Assembly (NCBI GenBank): GCA_022764465.1
Contig: JALERL010000054.1
Coordinates: 1-44,427 of the forward strand
Reading direction: 5' to 3'
Origin: Lachnospiraceae bacterium
GTDB taxonomy: Bacteria > Bacillota > Clostridia > Lachnospirales > Lachnospiraceae
DNA length: 44,427 nt
The first letter of the stretch is position 1. Each line of letters begins with the position of its first letter. The position numbers and the translations under genes were made by a program. Positions 25,012 to 34,711 of this stretch are shown one piece after another. Below the pieces are notes generated by a model. The model made no database searches. It was not told the origin of the DNA and was given only the letters and a program-made list of their open reading frames with translations.

Positions 25012-26666
25012 AAAAGAGAAGTGGATTTGGCGTAATGAAGCAGTTGATCGGTCTTGTCCGTCCGCTTGCAGGATTTATGATCTTAGCGATCGGCATGGGA
25101 TTAGCCGGTCATCTGGCAGCATCCGGTATTACCATACTTGGCGGCTATGCCGTCCTAAAAGTGGCCGGAATAGAGACTCCATTCACAGTAACGTGGATTT
25201 TTTGCCTTGTTCTTGTGTTTGCGCTGTTTCGGGGAATCCTCCGTTATGCGGAACAGGCATGTAATCACTTTATTGCCTTTAAGCTGCTGGCACTGATTCG
25301 GGATAAGGTCTTTTTTGCTCTCCGTAAGCTGTGTCCGGCGAAGTTAGACGGAAAGGAAAAGGGAAATCTGATTTCTGTGATCACATCTGATATTGAGTTG
25401 TTAGAGGTGTTTTATGCGCACACGATATCACCGGTTGTCATTGCAGCTTTGTTTTCCGGGTTCATGAGTCTGTTTATCGGAAGCTTTCACCGGATCTTCG
25501 GTATTATTGCACTGGCAGCCTATGGGACGGTCGGTGTGGTGATCCCGGTACTCGTATCAAAGCGAAGCGGGGAAAACGGACTCCGTTTCCGTACCAAGGC
25601 AGGCGAACTGTCCGGCTTTGTGTTAGACAGCCTCCGCGGACTCTCGGAGACCCTGCAATATGGACAGGGCAGAGCAAGATTAGCGCAGATGAACGACCGG
25701 ACAGAGCAGTTATCCATAGATGAAGAGAAAATGAAGCGTGTACAGGGAAGCAATCAGGCGGTAACGAATACCGTGATCCTGATCTTTGATCTTGTGATGC
25801 TTTTTACTACCGCCCTGTATTATCAGAAGGGAACGATTGGATTTGCAGGGGTACTGATTCCGACGATTGCACTGATGAGTTCTTTTGGCCCGGTCGTGGC
25901 ACTTGCGAACCTTGGAAGTACCCTGCAAAACACGTTTGCTGCCGGAAACCGTGTACTTGATATATTAGAAGAAAGTCCGGTGGTAGAAGAGGTGCAGGGT
26001 ATGGAGCTGGTTACCTTTACAGGTGCGTGCGCGGATGAGGTCAGCTTTTCCTACGGTGGAGAACAGATCTTAGATCAGGTGTCGGTTGCGATCAAAAAGG
26101 GTGCTGTGATCGGAATCTCCGGAAGAAGCGGCAGTGGAAAGTCGACGTTATTAAAGCTGTTTTTACGTTTCTATGATACCTAAAAGGGACAGATACAGAT
26201 ATCCGGGAAAGAGATCAGCCGGATCAATACGAAGAACCTGCGGGATATGGAAAGTCTGGTTCCGCAGGAGACGCACCTGTTTTGTAATAGTATACGGAGT
26301 AACCTTAGGATCGCAAAATCAGATGCAACGGATGCTGAGATCGAGGAGGCATGTAAAAAAGCATCGGTGCATGATTTTATCATGGGTCTCCCGGACGGAT
26401 ACAATACATCGGCAGGGGAACTGGGGGATACCCTTTCCGGAGGTGAGCGGCAGAGACTGGGGCTTGCAAGGGCATTTCTTCATGACGCAGATCTCATGAT
26501 GTTAGATGAGCCGACGAGCAATCTTGACAGTCTGAACGAAGCAGTGATCTTAAAGGCATTGCGGGAAGAGAAAAATAATAAGACGGTTGTACTGGTATCG
26601 CACCGGGCATCTACCATGCGGATTACAGATCAGATCTATTCCGTCGAACATGGGAGGATAAGTTAA
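25008..26666 (+). pseudogene. CydC-like ABC transporter partner interrupted by an in-frame TAA
   Basis: Second half of the heterodimeric transporter. The frame reads membrane domain, then Walker A GRSGSGKST and LFLRFYDT, where a TAA at 26181-26183 stops it at residue 391. The same frame continues at once with KGQIQISGKEISR and holds everything missing: Q-loop LVPQETHLF, signature LSGGERQRLGLARAF, Walker B LMMLDEPTSNLD, H-loop VSHR. Replacing the stop by a sense codon would give a normal protein of about 552 residues. CAA, GAA or AAA are each one substitution away. The truncated product would lack half the ATPase. This may be a recent nonsense mutation, stop readthrough or a sequence error. 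The next gene starts in the final stop (TAATG). Confidence 0.85.
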
Positions 26667-27010
26667 TGTCAAAGGATGTAGGAACAAAGCGTGAACAGGA
26701 AAAGGCACTCGTGTCACAGATGATCGCCTTATATTGCAGGAAAAAGCATGGAGGAAAAAAGGGCTTATGTGCAGAGTGTGAGAAGTTAGCAGACTATGCG
26801 AGATCACGCAGTGATCATCGTCCGTTCATGGAGACGAAGACCTTCTGTTCAAACTGTAAGGTACACTGCTATCAGCCTGTGATGCGTGAGAAGATAAAAG
26901 AGGTTATGCGCTTTTCGGGACCACGGATGATCTTTACGCATCCGGTTGCTGCCATACACCATGTGACTGAGACAAAAAGAGAGAAGCGGCGTATAGAACA
27001 GGAAGGTTAA
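26666..27010 (+). CDS. YgbA_NO (nitrous oxide-stimulated promoter) family protein
   Basis: 114-residue cysteine-rich protein. Family features are visible: ALYCRKKHG, GLCAECEKLADYARSRSDH, then KTFCSNCKVHCYQP, MREKIKEVMRFSGPRMIFTHPV. The paired CxxC/CxxxC cysteines could bind metal or an iron-sulfur cluster. In enterobacteria ygbA is induced by nitric oxide under NsrR, but its biochemical role is not well defined. It is translationally coupled to the CydC-like gene (TAATG overlap), suggesting that this operon responds to nitrosative or redox stress. That link is inference from gene order. Confidence 0.85.
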   Translation: MSKDVGTKREQEKALVSQMIALYCRKKHGGKKGLCAECEKLADYARSRSDHRPFMETKTFCSNCKVHCYQPVMREKIKEVMRFSGPRMIFTHPVAAIHHVTETKREKRRIEQEG

Positions 27011-28150
<1,140 letters not shown>

Positions 28151-28163
28151 AATACTCTTAGAA

Positions 28164-28213
28164 AAAGAGCTGTTGCACCGGCTGCTTTTAGGCGGTGGAC
28201 AGCTCTTTCTTAT
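28164..28213 (+). terminator. Intrinsic terminator after ilvC
   Basis: AAAGAGCTGT (28164-28173) pairs with ACAGCTCTTT (28199-28208), an inner CACCG/CGGTG also pairs, then TCTTAT. Confidence 0.82.
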
Positions 28214-28329
28214 GCAATAGGGAATGGCGTCCTATTGCATAAAAGCACTACGTGCTAAGATGCGCACCTCGCGGAGCGGAAGATTATGCGATGCATCCGC
28301 TCGGGCGCGAAAGTGTGCGGCAAGCACAC
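28210..28329. repeat. Cluster of four inverted repeats between ilvC and the GntR gene
   Basis: TTATGCAATAGG/CCTATTGCATAA (28210-28221, 28231-28242; 12 bp perfect), AGCAC-TAC-GTGCT (28244-28256), GAGCGGA/TCCGCTC (28274-28280, 28296-28302) and GTGTGC/GCACAC (28313-28318, 28324-28329). The segment is richer in G+C than its surroundings. An open frame crosses it but encodes nothing recognisable. It looks like a small palindromic interspersed element. Confidence 0.72.
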
Positions 28330-28358
28330 ACTTTATTATAGAATTAGGGTGTCAAAAG

Positions 28359-29063
28359 ATGGGAAGCGAAAAGGAAAATCTGTCACAACGGACAGCAGAA
28401 AATATCAGAAAATTGATCTTAGATGACAAGATCTATCGGTTTGGAGAAAAGCTGCCAAACGAGAATGAACTGTCAGAAAAGTTAGGAATCAGTAGAACGA
28501 CCCTGCGGGAAGCCATTCGTATTTTAAGTGCGGAGGGACTTCTGACGGTACGCCGCGGAAAGGGAACTTTTGTAACGGAACAGGTGGATCAGTATGCGAG
28601 CGGCAGAATTGATGTACAGGATTTTTCGACGATGAAGATCCGGCTGCGTGACTTATATGAGACACGTCTGATCTTTGAACCGGAAGCGGCAGCTCTTGCA
28701 TGCAAGCGGGCGACAGAAGATGAGATCGCTGAGATTCTAGCACTCGGAGAAGAATGCCAGAAGCAGTTATTAAAAGATCCGAAAGGGAAAAAGCGGATCG
28801 AATCCGAAAGCGCATTCCATGGTGCGATCCTGAAGGCATCCCACAATGACTTTATCAGTCAGTTCATGCCAATGCTTACGGAGACGATCGAACGGACTTT
28901 TTCCCTGAATTATAACTTAGATGTGGTAGCAGAAGATGCCTATAAGGATCACATCCTGATTATGAACTTTTTAGAAAAACGGGATGCACAGGCATTAAAG
29001 AGTGCCGTTACCATCCATCTGCATCATGCCGTCTTAAACGAGCAGTTAGAGATTCCCTTATAA
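28359..29063 (+). CDS. GntR family regulator, FadR subfamily (FCD domain)
   Basis: 234-residue regulator. N-terminal winged helix: QRTAENIRKLILDDKIYRFGEKLPNENELSEKLGISRTTLREAIRILSAEGLLTVRRGKGTFV. Then an all-helical FCD ligand domain: LRDLYETRLIFEPEAAALACKRA, ESAFHGAILKASHN, HILIMNFLEKRDAQAL, HLHHAV. The Asp/His pattern of metal-binding FCD domains (D..H..H..H) is compatible. The frame is open back to 28224, but that part is the palindromic element and has no family similarity; AGGGTG lies 9 nt before ATG 28359. FadR-type regulators usually control use of organic acids; no target is adjacent. Confidence 0.9.
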   Translation: MGSEKENLSQRTAENIRKLILDDKIYRFGEKLPNENELSEKLGISRTTLREAIRILSAEGLLTVRRGKGTFVTEQVDQYASGRIDVQDFSTMKIRLRDLYETRLIFEPEAAALACKRATEDEIAEILALGEECQKQLLKDPKGKKRIESESAFHGAILKASHNDFISQFMPMLTETIERTFSLNYNLDVVAEDAYKDHILIMNFLEKRDAQALKSAVTIHLHHAVLNEQLEIPL

Positions 29064-29133
29064 GATTCTGGTGTCAAAAAATGCTATATAAAATCAAAAT
29101 GACAAAATGCAAAAATATGTAGAGCAGACTTTT
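29064..29133 (+). repeat. ~70-bp dispersed element, copy A
   Basis: It begins right after the GntR stop codon: GATTCTGGTGTCAAAA, then AAAATCAAAATGACAAAATG and ATATGTAGAGCAGACTTTT. It aligns along its whole length with 38836-38906. The 12-mer GGGTGTCAAAAG of copy B also occurs alone at 28347-28358. Confidence 0.75.
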
Positions 29134-29143
29134 CAATGGAAAG

Positions 29144-30040
29144 TTAACACTTAAAATTATGATAGAAATCAATAAACAGTTCTAGAGATTTCGAAGGCTT
29201 TAAGGTCTTTTTATACGCAAATCCGACTTCACGTTTATGCATTGGGAAGCCAAGCGGGATCTCGATCAGTGTACCGTCCGAAAGTTCGTCCTTTACAAAT
29301 TCCCGGATTACACAGGCAACACCGAGGTTGATCTTGGCAAATTCGATCAAAAGATCCATGGCGGAGATCTCAATCAGGTCGCGGATCTCAATCTGGTTTT
29401 CCTGAAGATAATCATCAATGTACTGACGGGTCATGTTATTTTTATCAAGCAGCATCAGCGTAGAATTGCTTAAGATCTCATCTGTGCCGTAACCTCTTTT
29501 TTTCAGATTGTCGAGGTAGACCTGGGTGGCGACGAAGATATCTTCAATCTCAGCAAGATAGAAAAAGTCCATGGTTTTTAACGATTCCGGACGACCGATC
29601 AATCCGATATCAATTTTATTTGCCTCAAGCAGTTGTAACGTTTCATTCGTAGACTGGCAGGTGATGGAAATATTGATATGCGGATATTTTTTTGTGAATT
29701 CCTTCAGGTAAGGAAGAAGGATGTACTTACAGAGCGTGGAACTGACACCGATCTTTAAGTGGCCGACACCGAGTTCTAAGGAGTTTTTTAACTTATCTTC
29801 GCCAAGTGCAAGAGTCTCAAAGGCAGAGCTTACATGCGTAAAAAGCAGTTCACCTTCTTCGGTTAAGATCACACCTCTGGAACTCCGGCGGAACAGTTCA
29901 CAGCCTAAGCTGTCTTCGAGCTTCTGGATCGACTTACTGATCGCAGGCTGGCTGATATACAGTTCCTTTGCAGCTCTTGAAATATTCTTTGTTTTTGCAA
30001 CCGTGTAGAAGATACGGTAACAGGAAAGACTTTGTATCAT
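29144..30040 (-). CDS. LysR family transcriptional regulator, divergent from leuCD
   Basis: 298-residue LTTR. N-terminal helix-turn-helix: YRIFYTVAKTKNISRAAKELYISQPAISKSIQKLEDSLGCELFRRSSRGVILTEEGELL; then a substrate-binding domain (LKIGVSSTLCKYILLPYLKEF, IDIGLIGRPES). The minus-strand frame is open from 30100, but AGAGGTG lies 5 nt before the ATG at 30040 (MIQSLSCYRIFYTV), a typical family start. It diverges from leuC across 174 bp containing a 21-bp dyad of the T-N11-A type, so it most likely controls leuCD and itself. The ligand could be a leucine-pathway intermediate such as 2-isopropylmalate; that is inference from position. Confidence 0.9.
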   Translation of the reverse strand: MIQSLSCYRIFYTVAKTKNISRAAKELYISQPAISKSIQKLEDSLGCELFRRSSRGVILTEEGELLFTHVSSAFETLALGEDKLKNSLELGVGHLKIGVSSTLCKYILLPYLKEFTKKYPHINISITCQSTNETLQLLEANKIDIGLIGRPESLKTMDFFYLAEIEDIFVATQVYLDNLKKRGYGTDEILSNSTLMLLDKNNMTRQYIDDYLQENQIEIRDLIEISAMDLLIEFAKINLGVACVIREFVKDELSDGTLIEIPLGFPMHKREVGFAYKKTLKPSKSLELFIDFYHNFKC

Positions 30041-30098
30041 TGGAACACCTCTCTTATATAACTTTAAGTGATGATAAACATACTTATTATGTATTTCC

Positions 30099-30128
30099 AT
30101 TATATCATTAACTATGCTAGAATAGCAA
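30099..30128 (-). promoter_or_regulatory. Promoter of the LysR gene
   Basis: On the minus strand: TTGCTA (30128-30123), 18-nt spacer, TATAAT (30104-30099), about 60 nt before the start codon. Confidence 0.6.
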
Positions 30129-30141
30129 CATGATAAATCAA

Positions 30142-30162
30142 ATTGCAGAAAATACTTGCAAT
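30142..30162. promoter_or_regulatory. LysR-type operator in the lysR-leuC gap
   Basis: ATTGCA-N9-TGCAAT, a perfect 6-9-6 dyad containing a T-N11-A core. Its right arm overlaps the -35 of leuC (30156-30161), the usual position of an LTTR activation site. Confidence 0.68.
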
Positions 30163-30185
30163 AAACAGGATGTATTATTTACAAT
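30156..30185 (+). promoter_or_regulatory. Promoter of leuCD
   Basis: TTGCAA (30156-30161), 18-nt spacer, TACAAT (30180-30185); AGGAGG follows before ATG 30215. Confidence 0.62.
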
Positions 30186-30214
30186 AGAAAGAGAAATAAC
30201 AGGAGGACATAAAA

Positions 30215-31477
30215 ATGGGAATGACAATGACACAGAAGATTTTAGCCGCACATGCCGGTCTGGAATCTGTAACAGCCGGACAGCTGATCGAGGCTGATCT
30301 GGATCTGGTTTTAGGAAATGATATTACTTCACCGGTTGCAATCCATGAGATGGAGAAGATGAAAGTAGACGGTGTTTTTCATAAGGATAAGATCGCTCTT
30401 GTACTTGATCACTTTGTACCGAATAAGGATATTAAGTCTGCACAGCACTGTAAATGCGTAAGAGAGTTCGCATGCAGACATGACATTACGAACTATTTCG
30501 ATGTTGGAGAGATGGGTATCGAGCATGCACTGCTCCCGGAAAAAGGACTGACCGTAGCCGGTGATGTGATTATCGGTGCAGACTCCCATACCTGTACCTA
30601 TGGTGCACTTGGTGCATTTTCAACCGGTGTCGGAAGTACCGATATGGCAGCCGGAATGGCAACCGGTAAGGCATGGTTTAAGGTGCCTGGAGCGATCAAG
30701 TTCAATATCACCGGTAAGCCTGCAAAGTGGATCAGCGGTAAGGATGTGATCCTTCATATCATCGGAATGATCGGTGTAGATGGTGCACTTTATAAGTCTA
30801 TGGAATTTGTAGGAGACGGCATCCAGTACCTGAGCATGGATGACCGTTTTACGATTGCAAATATGGCAATCGAAGCAGGTGGAAAGAATGGAATCTTCCC
30901 GGTAGATGATGCAGCGATCGCTTATATGAAGGAACACTCCAAACGTCCATTTACCGCATACGAAGCAGATGAGGATGCTGTTTATGACGAAGAATACACG
31001 ATCGATCTTAGCACTTTAAGACCGACGGTTGCATTCCCGCATCTTCCGGAAAATACAAAGACCATTGATGAAGTGGGTGACATCAAGATCGATCAGGTTG
31101 TCATTGGTTCCTGTACCAACGGACGTTTAGAGGATCTTAAGATCGCAGCGTCTATCTTAGCAGGTAAAAAGGTGAAAAAGGGCTTACGTGTAATCGTAAT
31201 TCCGGCAACACAGAAGATCTATCTCGATGCAATGGAAGCCGGATATATCCGTACCTTTATTGAAGCCGGAGCAGTTGTCAGCACACCGACCTGTGGCCCG
31301 TGTCTTGGCGGATATATGGGAATCTTAGCAGAAAATGAGCGATGTGTTTCCACAACAAACCGTAACTTTGTCGGACGTATGGGACATGTAGATTCTGAAA
31401 TCTATCTTGCAAGCCCGGCAGTAGCCGCAGCAAGTGCAATTACCGGTAAGATTTCAAGTCCGGAAGAAGTTGAGTAA
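30215..31477 (+). CDS. leuC: 3-Isopropylmalate dehydratase large subunit
   Basis: Aconitase-superfamily subunit isomerising 2- to 3-isopropylmalate in leucine synthesis; binds a 4Fe-4S cluster and acts with LeuD. Cluster ligands are seen in VIGSCTNGR and [33 protein letters not shown] is the conserved substrate block. At 420 residues it is the shorter form shared with archaeal LeuC/homoaconitase enzymes rather than the ~466-residue E. coli type. AGGAGG sits 8 nt before ATG 30215. leuD follows after 32 bp. Confidence 0.95.
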   Translation: MGMTMTQKILAAHAGLESVTAGQLIEADLDLVLGNDITSPVAIHEMEKMKVDGVFHKDKIALVLDHFVPNKDIKSAQHCKCVREFACRHDITNYFDVGEMGIEHALLPEKGLTVAGDVIIGADSHTCTYGALGAFSTGVGSTDMAAGMATGKAWFKVPGAIKFNITGKPAKWISGKDVILHIIGMIGVDGALYKSMEFVGDGIQYLSMDDRFTIANMAIEAGGKNGIFPVDDAAIAYMKEHSKRPFTAYEADEDAVYDEEYTIDLSTLRPTVAFPHLPENTKTIDEVGDIKIDQVVIGSCTNGRLEDLKIAASILAGKKVKKGLRVIVIPATQKIYLDAMEAGYIRTFIEAGAVVSTPTCGPCLGGYMGILAENERCVSTTNRNFVGRMGHVDSEIYLASPAVAAASAITGKISSPEEVE

Positions 31478-31509
31478 GAAGTCTTGGAAGACAGAAAGAA
31501 GGTAAAACG

Positions 31510-31998
31510 ATGAAAGCAGCATGTGGTAAAGTATTCAAATATGGCGATAACGTAGATACAGATGTAATTATTCCTGCAAGATATCTGAATTCCTCAGATC
31601 CGAAGGAGCTTGCAACACATTGTATGGAAGATATTGATAAGGACTTTGTGAAAAATGTAAAGGCGGGCGATCTGATGGTTGCTACAAAGAACTTTGGCTG
31701 TGGATCTTCAAGAGAACATGCCCCGATCGCGATCAAGGCAGCCGGTGTCAGCTGTGTCATTGCAGAGACCTTTGCACGTATTTTCTACCGGAATGCGATC
31801 AATATCGGACTTCCTATCATCGAGTGTAAGGAAGCTGCACATGAGATTGAAGCAGGAGATGAGGTAGAAGTGAACTTTGATACCGGAGTCATTACCGATA
31901 AGACAAAAGGTACCTCTTATCAGGGACAGGCATTCCCGCCATTTATGCAGAAGATCATTGACTGTGAAGGACTGGTAAATTACATCAATCAGAAATAA
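31510..31998 (+). CDS. leuD: 3-Isopropylmalate dehydratase small subunit
   Basis: Swivel-domain partner of LeuC. 162 residues with [21 protein letters not shown] at the N-terminus, the conserved [10 protein letters not shown] loop (residues ~60-69) and [20 protein letters not shown]. The short length pairs with the short-form LeuC. It shares the leuC promoter and LysR-controlled region. leuA and leuB are not in the window. A long bidirectional hairpin terminator follows. Confidence 0.95.
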   Translation: MKAACGKVFKYGDNVDTDVIIPARYLNSSDPKELATHCMEDIDKDFVKNVKAGDLMVATKNFGCGSSREHAPIAIKAAGVSCVIAETFARIFYRNAINIGLPIIECKEAAHEIEAGDEVEVNFDTGVITDKTKGTSYQGQAFPPFMQKIIDCEGLVNYINQK

Positions 31999-32030
31999 TA
32001 CCATTTAGTTTCAGATGATTACCGGAAAAG

Positions 32031-32085
32031 AAATGCACAGACATGCGTTGGAAAAGTGTTTGCAACGCATGGTCTGTGCATTTTT
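32031..32085. terminator. Bidirectional terminator between leuD and the AP2-like gene
   Basis: AAATGCACAGAC-ATGCGTTG (32031-32050) pairs with CAACGCAT-g-GTCTGTGCATTT (32063-32083), a 20-bp stem with one bulge. T tracts lie on both strands (TTTTT to 32085; TTTCTTTT on the minus strand), suiting the convergent genes. Confidence 0.85.
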
Positions 32086-32105
32086 ACTGTGCGCTTTATT
32101 TATGG

Positions 32106-32903
32106 TTACTGGCTTATCCGGTCTAAATAGTTTAAAAATCGGGCAGAGATACGGATTCTGGTATAGAGATCGGCATACTCTTTGGCGGTCAGTTCGGTTA
32201 CATAGTTTGGTGTATAATTTTTGCAGATACCGGCAGAAACAGCGAGATCTGCAGCCTTATTGTATGCAACTGCAGCTTTTTCTTCGCTGGAGTAGGTCCC
32301 GATCGTGTGATTCCCATTGATATGAAGCTGGACACGGTATCGTATTGTGCCCTTTCTTTCGACGGCGGTTACACCAAAGTACCGGTTGACGACCTTGACA
32401 TTCGAATAACGGAGGTCAGAAGAGTCCCCATTGACAAAATAGTAGTCCCTGCCTGCGACAGCATAATTATGGATGCCGTAGCGTGAAAGAAGTGTCAGCT
32501 GCATGCCGTAATCATTAACATACAGATGTCCCTGACGACGCAGGATCTTGTGGCTGGAATAGAAGAACAGATCATCGATATCGAACTTTAACTCCTCATG
32601 CATGGACAGATAATAGCTGAAATAATTCGCATGCAGATAGATCGGATTGCCAAAATAAATGCCGTTATCACGGAAATTGATCAGGCTTACGATCTTATCA
32701 AAAGAGAGGGTATGCGCATGGGAAAAGGAATCAATGCGGATACGGGAAGAGGAGAGAATGATCCCGGCTTCCAAATAGGCATCATGTGCCATGGATTCCT
32801 CCGGATAGCTGCCAAGGCTGATGTGTTTGTTCTTATAGGTGATATTAGAACGATAATAGATCGTCCCATCCTTTTTTTTCGCAAGATAGACACCGGCAAG
32901 CAT
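32106..32903 (-). CDS. AP2-like / degenerate HNH / AP2-like protein (homing-endonuclease derived)
   Basis: 265-residue protein of unknown function. Residues ~2-46 (GVYLAKKKDGTIYYRSNI, KHISLGSYPEESMAHDAYLEA) and ~176-222 (FGVTAVERKGTIRYRVQL, HTIGTYSSEEKAAVAYNKAADLA) both look like AP2/ERF DNA-binding domains. Between them, LYVNDYGMQ..YYFVNGDSSDLRYSNVKVVNR (~127-174) resembles the HNH motif of phage/homing endonucleases (H-x-N-G-x-x-x-D-N-R-x-x-N-L), but the catalytic His position appears to be Val. It is therefore probably a DNA-binding protein that has lost nuclease activity. The start has AAAGGA 8 nt upstream of ATG 32903. It is convergent with leuCD and divergent from thrC, with no partner gene. 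Confidence 0.72.
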   Translation of the reverse strand: MLAGVYLAKKKDGTIYYRSNITYKNKHISLGSYPEESMAHDAYLEAGIILSSSRIRIDSFSHAHTLSFDKIVSLINFRDNGIYFGNPIYLHANYFSYYLSMHEELKFDIDDLFFYSSHKILRRQGHLYVNDYGMQLTLLSRYGIHNYAVAGRDYYFVNGDSSDLRYSNVKVVNRYFGVTAVERKGTIRYRVQLHINGNHTIGTYSSEEKAAVAYNKAADLAVSAGICKNYTPNYVTELTAKEYADLYTRIRISARFLNYLDRISQ

Positions 32904-32994
32904 TACATGGTTCCTTTCTGTTTCTTCCTTTGTTACTATAGACAGTGTAAAACGTTTTTCTCTTTTTCACAAGTAGAATTTATCGGTTGAAGCA

Positions 32995-33024
32995 TTGACA
33001 GCCTGCGCGCATTTCCTATATAAT
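32995..33024 (+). promoter_or_regulatory. Promoter of thrC
   Basis: Perfect TTGACA (32995-33000), 18-nt spacer, perfect TATAAT (33019-33024). Leader of ~80 nt with no clear attenuator. Confidence 0.72.
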
Positions 33025-33112
33025 AAAATACGTGAATTCAGCAGAGTAAATCGATAACGCGGAATACACATACATTATGTAAATACACAAAAAGAATAAA
33101 GAGGTTGAGAAA

Positions 33113-34603
33113 ATGGATTTGATTTATGCAAGTACAAGAAACGCAGACGAGAAGGTAACTGCTTCACAGGCTATTTTAAAAGGTATTGCAGGAGAAGGCG
33201 GCTTATTTGTTCCGACAGAGATTCCAAAGCTTGATGTCAGCATGGATGATCTTGCGAAGATGAGTTATCAGGAGACTGCTTATGAGGTTATGAAGTTATT
33301 CCTGACAGATTTTACAGAGGAAGAACTGAAGCATTGTATCAACAGTGCCTATGATGAGAAGTTTGATACAGCAGAGATCGCTCCGCTTGTTCATGCTGAT
33401 GGTGCATATTATTTAGAGCTGTTCCATGGTTCTACCATTGCATTTAAGGATATGGCATTATCAATCCTGCCACATCTTCTGATCACATCAGCACGTAAGA
33501 ATCAGATCAAAAATGAAATCGTTATCCTGACCGCAACCTCAGGTGATACAGGAAAGGCAGCACTTGCCGGATTTGCAGATGTCAAGGGAACAAAGATCAT
33601 CGTATTCTATCCGAAGAACGGTGTAAGCCCGATTCAGGAGAAGCAGATGGTAACGCAGAAGGGGGAGAATACCTTTGTCGTTGGTATCAATGGTAACTTT
33701 GACCAGGCACAGACCGGTGTGAAAAAGATGTTCTCTGATAAGGAGCTTGCAAAGGTGATGGATGCTGCAGGCTATCAGTTCTCATCTGCAAACTCGATCA
33801 ATATCGGACGTCTGGTTCCACAGATCGTATATTATGTATACGCTTATGCAAAGATGTATGCAAATGGAGAAATTGCAAAGGATGAGAAGATCAATGTTGT
33901 AGTTCCGACCGGTAACTTTGGTAATATCTTAGCTGCATTCTATGCAAAAAATATGGGAGTGCCGATCGCTAAATTGATCTGTGCTTCGAATGATAACAAA
34001 GTATTATATGATTTCTTCTCAACCGGAACATATGATAAGAACCGTGAGTTTATCCTGACTACCTCTCCATCCATGGATATTCTGATCTCCAGCAACTTAG
34101 AGCGTCTGATCTACCGTATTGCCGGAAATGACGCTGCAAAGAATGCAGAGTTTATGAAAGAACTTACCACAGAAGGTAAGTATGAGATCACACCGGAGAT
34201 GAAGGCACAGCTTTCAGACTTCTATGGTAATTACTCCAGTGAGGCAGAGACAGCGGAAGTGATCAAGAAGATTTACGAGGATACCGGATATGTCATTGAT
34301 ACACATACTGCTGTTGCAGCCGGTGTATATGGTAAGTATAAGGCAGAGACAGGAGATACAGAGACAAAGACTGTCATTGCATCTACTGCAAGCCCGTTTA
34401 AGTTCACCAGAAGTGTTATGGATGCGATCGATCACAAGTATGATTCCATGACAGACTTTGAACTGGTAGATGAGTTAAGCAAGATTGCAAATGTAAAAGT
34501 TCCACAGGCAATTGAAGATATCCGCAGTGCAGCTATATTACATGACACTGTATGTGAAGTAGATGAGATGGAAGCTACTGTTAAGAAGTTCTTAAATATT
34601 TAA
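33113..34603 (+). CDS. thrC: Threonine synthase
   Basis: PLP enzyme converting O-phosphohomoserine to threonine. 496 residues of the longer ThrC type with an extra N-terminal domain (MDLIYASTRNADEKVTASQAILKGIAGEGGLFVP). PLP-lysine region FHGSTIAFKDMALS; phosphate/PLP loops TATSGDTGKAALAG and VPTGNFGNILAA. AGAGGTTGAG precedes ATG 33113. A single-gene unit between a strong promoter and a perfect-palindrome terminator; it uses the product line opened by asd at 5296. Confidence 0.96.
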   Translation: MDLIYASTRNADEKVTASQAILKGIAGEGGLFVPTEIPKLDVSMDDLAKMSYQETAYEVMKLFLTDFTEEELKHCINSAYDEKFDTAEIAPLVHADGAYYLELFHGSTIAFKDMALSILPHLLITSARKNQIKNEIVILTATSGDTGKAALAGFADVKGTKIIVFYPKNGVSPIQEKQMVTQKGENTFVVGINGNFDQAQTGVKKMFSDKELAKVMDAAGYQFSSANSINIGRLVPQIVYYVYAYAKMYANGEIAKDEKINVVVPTGNFGNILAAFYAKNMGVPIAKLICASNDNKVLYDFFSTGTYDKNREFILTTSPSMDILISSNLERLIYRIAGNDAAKNAEFMKELTTEGKYEITPEMKAQLSDFYGNYSSEAETAEVIKKIYEDTGYVIDTHTAVAAGVYGKYKAETGDTETKTVIASTASPFKFTRSVMDAIDHKYDSMTDFELVDELSKIANVKVPQAIEDIRSAAILHDTVCEVDEMEATVKKFLNI

Positions 34604-34642
34604 GTTTGAAATGTGCACCGTTTGGTGTACGATAACGATAAC

Positions 34643-34673
34643 AAAATCCGCAGCCGGCCGGCTGCGGATTTTT
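34643..34673. terminator. Bidirectional terminator between thrC and the CheX-like gene
   Basis: AAATCCGCAGCC-GGCC-GGCTGCGGATTT is a perfect palindrome flanked by T's on both strands (TTTTTA forward; TTTTGTT reverse), in a convergent gap. Confidence 0.92.
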
Positions 34674-34711
34674 ATGTTGTCTGAAAGGTAGAAAAACCAA
34701 TCATATATTAT

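Noticed and set aside
26173-26499. Open frame of 108 codons overlapping the CydC-like break (as evidence of a frameshift)
   Set aside because: It is out of frame and encodes no ABC motif; the true continuation is in the original frame after a single TAA, so this is a nonsense change and not a frameshift.
28224-28358. Longer GntR protein starting at 28224
   Set aside because: The added 45 residues are translated palindromes (Arg/Ala/Cys-rich), and the wHTH family starts near 28359.
32898-32906. ATG-TAA minimal ORF overlapping the AP2-like start on the minus strand
   Set aside because: The ribosome site is only 3 nt from that ATG but 8 nt from the real one, so it is probably chance.
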